From NCBI GenBank assembly GCA_049522565.1, contig JBEKNT010000464.1, forward strand, positions 1-5,131: DNA of 5,131 bases. Direction: 5' to 3'. The notes beneath the pieces are model-generated. The model was given only the letters and a program-made list of their open reading frames with translations, was not told the origin of the DNA and did no database searches. Every line of letters begins with the position of its first letter. Position 1 is the first letter of the stretch. The position numbers and the translations under genes were made by a program. The stretch comes from JASHVB01 sp049522565 (GTDB taxonomy: Bacteria > Pseudomonadota > Alphaproteobacteria > Acetobacterales > Acetobacteraceae). Shown in pieces: positions 1 through 3,762 of this stretch.

Positions 1-70
1 AGTTGACCACCGGCCGGTGGCGGCCGACCCGCCCTGGATGAAACTGCGGAGGTCGCCGGAGATAAGGCGG

Positions 71-97
71 CTCCCCCTCCCACAAGGGGAGGGGGAG
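71..97 (+). terminator. Terminator-like G/C-rich hairpin
   Basis: The arms ctccccctccc (71-81) and gggagggggag (87-97) are perfectly complementary over 11 bp around the loop acaag. On the plus strand the stem is followed by tctctctgtttctt, a T-rich though not pure T tract. This fits an intrinsic terminator for a plus-strand gene that ends before or near the left edge. Because the arms are almost pure pyrimidine and pure purine, it could instead be one copy of a dispersed intergenic palindrome, related in style to the ctctccc/gggagag hairpins at 1699-1824 but with a different core. Confidence 0.45.
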
Positions 98-219
98 TCT
101 CTCTGTTTCTTGCGAGGAGCGCAGCGGTCCCCGGCGCACAAATTTACTCGCTTCACCGTTACATTTCGCCGATAGTCGCAGCGCACTGTCGTGGCGGGCT
201 CCCAGCCTTGCCGTCGGGA

Positions 220-324
220 GAAGCCGCCACTGGTGGCTTCGGAGCGGGCCTCGCCCGCTGACCCAACGAACCCCGGGCATCGACCCGGGGAAAGGCAACA
301 ACGGGCGCGGGTTCACCGCGCCCG
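220..324 (+). promoter_or_regulatory. Candidate structured mRNA leader with four hairpins
   Basis: Four stem-loops follow one another immediately upstream of the ribosome binding site of the solute-binding protein gene. Stem 1 pairs 220-228 with 232-240 (9 bp with one G-U, loop act). Stem 2 pairs 243-249 with 253-259 (7 bp, loop ctc). Stem 3 pairs 271-277 with 284-290 (7 bp, loop catcga). Stem 4 pairs 302-310 with 316-324 (9 bp, loop gttca) and ends three bases before the AGGGAG. An alternative pairing of 199-203 (ctccc) with 216-220 (gggag) would touch stem 1. The G-U pair in stem 1 favours plus-strand RNA as the folded molecule. I do not recognise a known riboswitch class; gccactg at 225-231 recalls a cobalamin riboswitch segment, but the rest of that motif, including the B12 box, is absent. 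GC-rich DNA forms stems by chance, so this remains a candidate. Confidence 0.35.
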
Positions 325-327
325 CAC

Positions 328-333
328 AGGGAG
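328..333 (+). promoter_or_regulatory. Ribosome binding site that fixes the start of the solute-binding protein
   Basis: AGGGAG lies 8 nt before the ATG at 342. An alternative in-frame GTG at 333 would overlap this Shine-Dalgarno sequence and has no site of its own, so the ATG at 342 is the better start. Confidence 0.75.
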
Positions 334-341
334 TGTACATC

Positions 342-1694
342 ATGTCAAAACCGCGCCGCTTGACGCGCCGCAATGCATTGCAATTGACGGCCGCAGCGAC
401 CGCCTTGCCGCTGGTGCATATCCGCACCGCCGGCGCGGCGGGCAAGCTATCGGTCGCCTTCTGGGATCACTGGGTGCCCGCCGGCGACGCCTGCCTGCAA
501 AAACAGTGCGAAGCCTGGGGTGAGAAAAACAAGGTCGAGGTGAAGGTCGATTTCATCACCTCGGTCGGGTTCAAGCTGTTGCTGACGGCCGCCGCGGAAG
601 CCCAGTCCGGCAACGGCCATGACGCGATGCAGTTCGGGCAGAATCAATATGACGTCCACACCTATGCCGACAAGCTCGAGCCGGTCGATGACGCGATCAA
701 GGAAATCACCAGCCAATGGGGACCGTTCAATCCGTCATTCGAATATCTGGGCAAGATCAACGGCCACTGGATGGCGATTCCAACCTCGACCTATAGCGGC
801 TGCCGGCCCACGCTGGCCCGCATCAGCCTGATGAAGCAACTCGCCGGCATCGACGTGCAGGCACTGTATCCGCCGCACAAGGTGACACCGCCGGAAGCGC
901 CGGAATGGACCTACGACACCTTCATCAAGGCGGGAGAGAAGTGCAAGAAGGCAGGTTTCGGCTACGGCCTCGGCATCGGCAACACCGGTGATTCGATCGG
1001 CAACGCCGCCACCTGGTTCGCCGCGTTCGGCGCCGAACTGGTGGACGCCAAGGGCAACGTCGTCGTCGAATCCGACAAGATGCGCCACTTCCTGGAATGG
1101 GCGCAGCAACTGGTGCGAATCCTGCCGGACGATGCGCTGAGCTACGACGACGCCACCGACAACCGGGTGATGATCGCCGGCAAGAGCGCGCTGATCTATG
1201 ATCCGCCGTCACCCTATGCGGTGGCGAAACGCGACAACCCGAAACTGTCGGAAGACATGTGGAGCTTCCCCTGCCCGGCCGGTCCGGCCGGCCGATTCGT
1301 ACCCTATGGCCACGCGTTTTCCGGCATCTGGTCGTTCAGCCGGAACAAGACGGCGGCAAAGGAACTGAACATCTATCTGGCTGGCCGCCAGCAGTTCGAG
1401 GAGCGCGCCGTCGCGGTCGAGGGGTTCGACAATCCGGTGCTGGACAGCATGCTGGACTCCAAGGTGTGGGACATTGTCGGGCCGCCCAAGGGCGTGTTCT
1501 TCAACTATCCCATGCGGCCATGGCACCAGGCGGTGGCGCTGACGCCTGGCTGGCCCGCACCACCGTCCGTCGCGGCGCAGATGGTCAGCCGCGCGACCCA
1601 GCCGAACATGCTGGCGAAGATCTACACCGGCCAGTCGATCAAGGACACCATCGCCTGGGCGCGCGAGGAGGTGGAAGGCTTCATGCGGGGGTGA
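342..1694 (+). CDS. Tat-exported extracellular solute-binding protein of an ABC transporter (sugar type)
   Basis: This 450-residue protein should bind a small solute in the periplasm and deliver it to an ABC permease; the family (solute-binding protein family 1, MalE/UgpB-like) mostly binds sugars or polyols. The N-terminus is a twin-arginine signal: MSKPRR, then TRRNALQL with the arginine pair at residues 9-10, a hydrophobic stretch (about 15-27) and an AGA cleavage site near residues 30-33, so export is of folded protein by Tat. The mature part opens with a beta strand (KLSVAFWDHW, 35-44) and has the family's typical GHWMAIP segment at about 141-147 and a glycine-rich GFGYGLGIGN near 206. 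Length is normal for the family. Oddly, no permease or ATPase gene lies in the window: a convergent gene follows and 341 non-coding bases precede, so the partners must be elsewhere or further upstream. The family call is firm; the substrate is unknown. Transcription may be influenced by the hairpin-rich leader, and it probably ends at the palindrome 4 nt after the stop. Confidence 0.88.
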   Translation: MSKPRRLTRRNALQLTAAATALPLVHIRTAGAAGKLSVAFWDHWVPAGDACLQKQCEAWGEKNKVEVKVDFITSVGFKLLLTAAAEAQSGNGHDAMQFGQNQYDVHTYADKLEPVDDAIKEITSQWGPFNPSFEYLGKINGHWMAIPTSTYSGCRPTLARISLMKQLAGIDVQALYPPHKVTPPEAPEWTYDTFIKAGEKCKKAGFGYGLGIGNTGDSIGNAATWFAAFGAELVDAKGNVVVESDKMRHFLEWAQQLVRILPDDALSYDDATDNRVMIAGKSALIYDPPSPYAVAKRDNPKLSEDMWSFPCPAGPAGRFVPYGHAFSGIWSFSRNKTAAKELNIYLAGRQQFEERAVAVEGFDNPVLDSMLDSKVWDIVGPPKGVFFNYPMRPWHQAVALTPGWPAPPSVAAQMVSRATQPNMLAKIYTGQSIKDTIAWAREEVEGFMRG

Positions 1695-1698
1695 GTAC

Positions 1699-1723
1699 AC
1701 CTCTCCCGCTGCGCGGGAGAGGT
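1699..1723 (+). terminator. Hairpin just after the solute-binding protein gene
   Basis: An 11-bp perfect stem (acctctcccgc at 1699-1709, gcgggagaggt at 1713-1723) with a 3-nt loop starts 4 nt after the TGA of the upstream gene. There is no following T tract, so this is a strong hairpin that may stabilise the mRNA 3' end or assist termination rather than a textbook intrinsic terminator. Confidence 0.4.
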
Positions 1724-1799
1724 CGAGGCGCGAAGCGACGAGGGTGAGGGTGATCGGGCCGGCACGCGGCCCCCTCACCCGGAGCGCCAACGCGCTCCG

Positions 1800-1824
1800 A
1801 CCTCTCCCACGTCGTGGGAGAGGT
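1800..1824 (-). terminator. Hairpin just after the short-chain dehydrogenase gene
   Basis: An 11-bp perfect stem (1800-1810 with 1814-1824, 3-nt loop) lies 10 nt beyond the stop codon of the minus-strand dehydrogenase gene. It is the mirror copy of the hairpin at 1699-1723. Its loop-side bases differ between copies while pairing is kept (gc/gc in one, ac/gt in the other), which suggests the stem matters. No clear T tract follows on the minus strand. Confidence 0.4.
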
Positions 1825-1834
1825 TTCCCTGTGC

Positions 1835-2581
1835 TCAACCCGCCATGGTCAGCCCGCCGCTCACACTCAGCACCTGGCCGGTGATATAGTCGGAGCGTGG
1901 ACCGGCGAAGAACATCACCGCCTCGGCGATCTCCTCCGGGGCGGCGATGCGGCGGAACGGAATCGCGCGGGTCAGCGCCTCTTGCAGCCGTTCCGCCAGC
2001 GTGTGAAACAGCGGTGTGTCGGTCGGCCCCGGACAGACGCAATTCACGTTGATCCGGTAGCGCGCCATTTCGCGAGCCAGAGACTTGGTGAACGCGATCA
2101 GTCCGCCCTTGGCGGCGGCATATACGGTCTCGCCCGCGCTACCGACGCGGCCGGCGTCGGAGGCGATGTTGATGATCTTCCCCTGCTCCGCCGCGATCAT
2201 CGGCGGCAGCACCGCGCGCGACAGCCGCACCGCACCCAACAGGTTGATGGAGACCAGCTTGTCCCAGACGTCCGGGTCGTTATCCATGAACGGCCCGGTG
2301 CAGTCCCAGCCGGCACCGTTCACCAGAACATCCACACGTTGCACCCGCTGGTGCACCGCATCGGCGAACGCGACGATCGATGCGGGGTCGGTGAGTTCCA
2401 ACTCAAGATAGTCGACCGGCAGTCCGTCTTTCGCCGCCTCCACCGCGAGTGCCTGGCCGCGAATGGCATCGACGTCGCCGACGAACACCCTGGCACCATG
2501 CCTTGCCAGCAACAGTGCCGTGGCCCGCCCGATCCCCGACGCGCCGCCCGTCACGATCACTGCGCGCTTCGCCATGTCCAT
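1835..2581 (-). CDS. Short-chain dehydrogenase/reductase, BadH-like
   Basis: This 248-residue classical SDR probably oxidises a hydroxyl group, likely a 3-hydroxyacyl-CoA or alicyclic hydroxyacyl-CoA, with NAD+ in the cytoplasm. Visible motifs are the cofactor-binding TGGASGIG (11-18), Asp36 at the end of the second strand (favours NAD+ over NADP+), NGAG at 88-91 in place of the usual NNAG, and the catalytic set Asn113, Ser141, Tyr154 and Lys158 (YAAAK). The PG pair is at 184-185 and the C-terminus is GQVLSVSGGLTMAG. The IASDAGRVGS, CVCPGPTDT and QVLSVSGGLTM segments resemble, from memory, 2-hydroxycyclohexanecarboxyl-CoA dehydrogenase (BadH) and its relatives. The ATG at 2581 is chosen because AGGAG lies 8 nt before it; the ATG at 2575 would be 14 nt away. 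The gene starts 11 nt after the crotonase gene, so the two form an operon and probably act in sequence on a CoA thioester. SDR is certain; the substrate is inferred. Confidence 0.92.
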   Translation of the reverse strand: MDMAKRAVIVTGGASGIGRATALLLARHGARVFVGDVDAIRGQALAVEAAKDGLPVDYLELELTDPASIVAFADAVHQRVQRVDVLVNGAGWDCTGPFMDNDPDVWDKLVSINLLGAVRLSRAVLPPMIAAEQGKIINIASDAGRVGSAGETVYAAAKGGLIAFTKSLAREMARYRINVNCVCPGPTDTPLFHTLAERLQEALTRAIPFRRIAAPEEIAEAVMFFAGPRSDYITGQVLSVSGGLTMAG

Positions 2582-2589
2582 GTGCGGCA

Positions 2590-2594
2590 CTCCT
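2590..2594 (-). promoter_or_regulatory. Ribosome binding site overlapping the upstream stop codon
   Basis: On the minus strand the stop TAG of the crotonase gene (2595-2593) runs directly into AGGAG (2594-2590), so the dehydrogenase Shine-Dalgarno overlaps the stop by two bases, 8 nt before the ATG at 2581. This arrangement suggests translational coupling of the two enzymes. Confidence 0.7.
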
Positions 2595-3402
2595 ACAACG
2601 GCGAGTCCGGCTTGAACGCCGGCCGACGCTTCTGCTTGTGCGCGGCCAGGCCTTCCCGCACGTCGGGCGAGCTGAACCCCATGAACTCCAGCGCCAGCGA
2701 CGTGTCGAAGATCGGCCCCGCCTGGCGCAGCCAGTTGTTCAACGCGTATTTGGTCCAGCGGATGGCGTTTGGCGCCCCCTCGGCCAGCCGCGTGGCGATT
2801 TCCACCGCCTTGGCGTCCAGCGCCGCGTCGTCCACCGCCAGCGAAATGAGCCCGATGCGTTCCGCCTCGGCGCCGGTCAGCGTATCGCATAGCAACAAGT
2901 AGTATTTCGCCTTTGCCATGCCGCAAAGCAGGGGCCAGACGATGGCCGCGTGATCGCCGGCGGCGACGCCGAGGCGCGTATGGCCGTCGATCAGCCGCGC
3001 CTCCTTGCTGGCGATGGAAATATCGGCCAGCAGGCCGCACACCAGCCCGGCACCAACCGCGGGGCCACGCATCGCGCTGACCACCGGCTTGGAGCAGTTG
3101 ATGATGTTGTAGACCAGGTCGCGCGCCTCCTTCCATACGCCCGCGCGCGTGTCGAAATCCTCAATCATCTGCTCTATCATCTTGAAATCGCCACCGGCGG
3201 AGAAGGCGCGCCCCTCGCCTTGCAGGATCGCCGCGGAGACCGACGGATCGGCATCGATGTCGCGCCAGATCTGGCCGAGTTCTCCATGCATGCGGTGATC
3301 CGCGGCGTTCAGCTTGCCCGGATTGCTCATGGTGATGCGCAGCACGCGCGGATGCGGCCGATCGAATTGCAGGCGCTGGTAGTCGGCGTAACGGTCGGAC
3401 AT
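2593..3402 (-). CDS. Enoyl-CoA hydratase/isomerase (crotonase) family protein with atypical active site
   Basis: This 269-residue cytoplasmic protein has the crotonase fold and acts on an acyl-CoA. The first oxyanion-hole segment is FSAGGDF (67-73) and the second is RGPAVGAGLV (112-121), followed by the typical ADISIAS (126-132). The two glutamates of classical hydratases (Glu144 and Glu164 of rat mitochondrial crotonase) appear to be replaced by Val121 and His141. Instead it carries DGHTRLGVAAGDH (139-151), like a group of bacterial enoyl-CoA hydratase homologues with a DxH...AGD signature that I recall but cannot search. The C-terminal helices contain the family's GLISLAVDD and the basic tail KQKRRPAF. 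The ATG at 3402 is preceded by GAGGAG with 7 nt spacing; a longer in-frame reading to 3480 has no such site and an unlikely composition. Its stop overlaps the Shine-Dalgarno of the dehydrogenase, so both likely serve one degradation pathway. The superfamily is certain; hydratase activity itself is not. Confidence 0.9.
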   Translation of the reverse strand: MSDRYADYQRLQFDRPHPRVLRITMSNPGKLNAADHRMHGELGQIWRDIDADPSVSAAILQGEGRAFSAGGDFKMIEQMIEDFDTRAGVWKEARDLVYNIINCSKPVVSAMRGPAVGAGLVCGLLADISIASKEARLIDGHTRLGVAAGDHAAIVWPLLCGMAKAKYYLLLCDTLTGAEAERIGLISLAVDDAALDAKAVEIATRLAEGAPNAIRWTKYALNNWLRQAGPIFDTSLALEFMGFSSPDVREGLAAHKQKRRPAFKPDSPL

Positions 3403-3409
3403 GGGACGT

Positions 3410-3415
3410 CTCCTC
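3410..3415 (-). promoter_or_regulatory. Ribosome binding site that fixes the crotonase start
   Basis: GAGGAG on the minus strand lies 7 nt before the ATG at 3402 and supports this start over the upstream in-frame ATG at 3480. Confidence 0.7.
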
Positions 3416-3533
3416 GTTCGCCCGATGCTGCCATAGGATGTCTGTTGCAGAGAAGGGGCGCCGCAGACGACAAGCGGCACCGCCGGACGCAGCAGAACCC
3501 CGGCCCGGCCCAGGCGATCGAAGGTGCCGCCAA

Positions 3534-3614
3534 ATGCGGATCGTGGTCACCGGTAGCTCAGGCGCGGGCAAGACCACGCCGGCGCGCAGCATCGCCGTGC
3601 GATTGAACGCCTAA
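3534..3614 (+). pseudogene. Remnant of a P-loop NTPase/kinase gene (N-terminal fragment)
   Basis: A plus-strand reading of 26 codons begins with ATG at 3534 and ends with TAA at 3612-3614. It opens MRIVVTGSSGAGKTT: a hydrophobic first beta strand followed by a perfect Walker A motif (GSSGAGKT), then a helix-like stretch ending in AVRLNA. This is exactly how small P-loop kinases (adenylate/shikimate/AAA-like nucleotide kinases) begin; the usual leucine after the KTT is a proline here. A weak GAAGG precedes the ATG by 10 nt. Nothing further of a kinase follows: the next 14 bases lead into the end of the oppositely oriented MFS small subunit gene. I read it as the left-over 5' end of a gene lost by deletion or rearrangement. 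A chance match or a tiny real peptide cannot be excluded. Confidence 0.45.
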
Positions 3615-3628
3615 CGGTTTCCCGGGCC

Positions 3629-3751
3629 CTACCCGAACAGCTTCATCGCGTTCAGCACCGTCTCGATCACGCCCCACGCGAGCGGAATGCCCACGAATCC
3701 CCAGGCAAGCACCAAGTGCAGCGAGGTCGTACCCTGTGCGCGCGCAACCAT
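3629..3751 (-). CDS. MFS transporter small subunit (single-helix protein)
   Basis: This 40-residue protein begins MVARAQGTTSLHLVLAW and has one membrane helix (about residues 11-37) containing WGFVGIPLAWGV and ending in ETVLNAMKLFG. It matches, from memory, the very small proteins annotated as MFS transporter small subunit that follow OFA-type (oxalate/formate antiporter-like) MFS genes; it likely sits in the inner membrane beside the transporter encoded just upstream. GGGAGG lies 5 nt before the ATG at 3751 and directly abuts the TGA of the transporter gene, with 11 nt between the two genes, so they are cotranscribed and probably translationally coupled. It is easily missed because a long out-of-frame reading overlaps it. 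The functional role of this subunit is not known to me in detail. Confidence 0.8.
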   Translation of the reverse strand: MVARAQGTTSLHLVLAWGFVGIPLAWGVIETVLNAMKLFG

Positions 3752-3756
3752 CTTCG

Positions 3757-3762
3757 CCTCCC
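3757..3762 (-). promoter_or_regulatory. Ribosome binding site of the MFS small subunit
   Basis: GGGAGG follows directly after the TGA (3765-3763) of the transporter gene on the minus strand and stands 5 nt before the ATG at 3751. It supports this very short gene as real. Confidence 0.7.

Larger units (their letters stand above)
1..341. other. Non-coding upstream region
   Basis: No convincing gene is found here. Plus-strand frame 3 is open from the window edge to a TGA at 39-41, and frame 2 to a TAG near 176; either could be the tail of an upstream gene, but neither shows a recognisable motif. The region holds a perfect 14-bp palindrome (7-20), a terminator-like hairpin (71-97), a relatively AT-rich stretch (about 138-176) that is the most plausible place for the promoter of the downstream gene, although I could not find well-spaced -35/-10 hexamers, and a run of four hairpins (220-324) before the ribosome binding site. 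Confidence 0.5.
1699..1824. repeat. Composite inverted repeat (two head-to-head palindromic units)
   Basis: Two related units of about 52-54 bp face each other. The left unit (1699-1750) runs acctctccc, hairpin loop, gggagaggtc, a short spacer and gggtgaggg. The right unit (1771-1824), read on the minus strand, shows the same order: acctctccc, gggagaggtc, a gcgcg-containing spacer and gggtgaggg. The inner arms 1742-1750 and 1772-1780 pair perfectly over 9 bp. The right unit also contains a 7-bp stem with loop caac (1781-1798). The same style of intergenic palindrome is common in alphaproteobacterial genomes (recalled knowledge, not searched). It fills nearly all of the space between two convergent genes, so it probably serves as, or has landed in, a bidirectional termination region. 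Confidence 0.75.
3403..3628. other. Gap between the MFS small subunit and the crotonase gene
   Basis: These 226 bases separate two minus-strand gene pairs. Besides the kinase-like fragment on the plus strand (3534-3614) and the crotonase ribosome binding site I see no gene, no strong hairpin terminator for the transporter pair and no convincing promoter hexamers for the crotonase pair. Whether the four minus-strand genes form one operon or two is therefore open. Confidence 0.5.

Noticed and set aside
7..20. Perfect 14-bp palindrome ccaccggccggtgg as an operator
   Set aside because: It is made of GC-rich codon-like triplets at the window edge, may be inside an upstream gene, and has no second copy or adjacent promoter visible.
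220..240. Resemblance to part of a cobalamin riboswitch (gccactg)
   Set aside because: The B12 box and the other conserved segments are missing, so the seven-base match is likely chance.
191..523. 110-residue plus-strand frame covering the leader and the start of the solute-binding protein gene
   Set aside because: Arg-rich and low complexity, it overlaps the true gene in another frame and has no good start signal.
1699..1824. CRISPR array
   Set aside because: Only two inverted units are present, with no regular direct repeats, spacers or cas genes.
1814..2902. Long plus-strand open frame opposite the dehydrogenase and crotonase genes
   Set aside because: It is the antisense shadow of two well-supported genes in GC-rich DNA and shows no recognisable domain.
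1835..3136. A 433-residue minus-strand open frame that could look like a fusion protein with a C-terminal SDR
   Set aside because: Its first part is the crotonase gene read out of frame; the SDR has its own Shine-Dalgarno and ATG at 2581.
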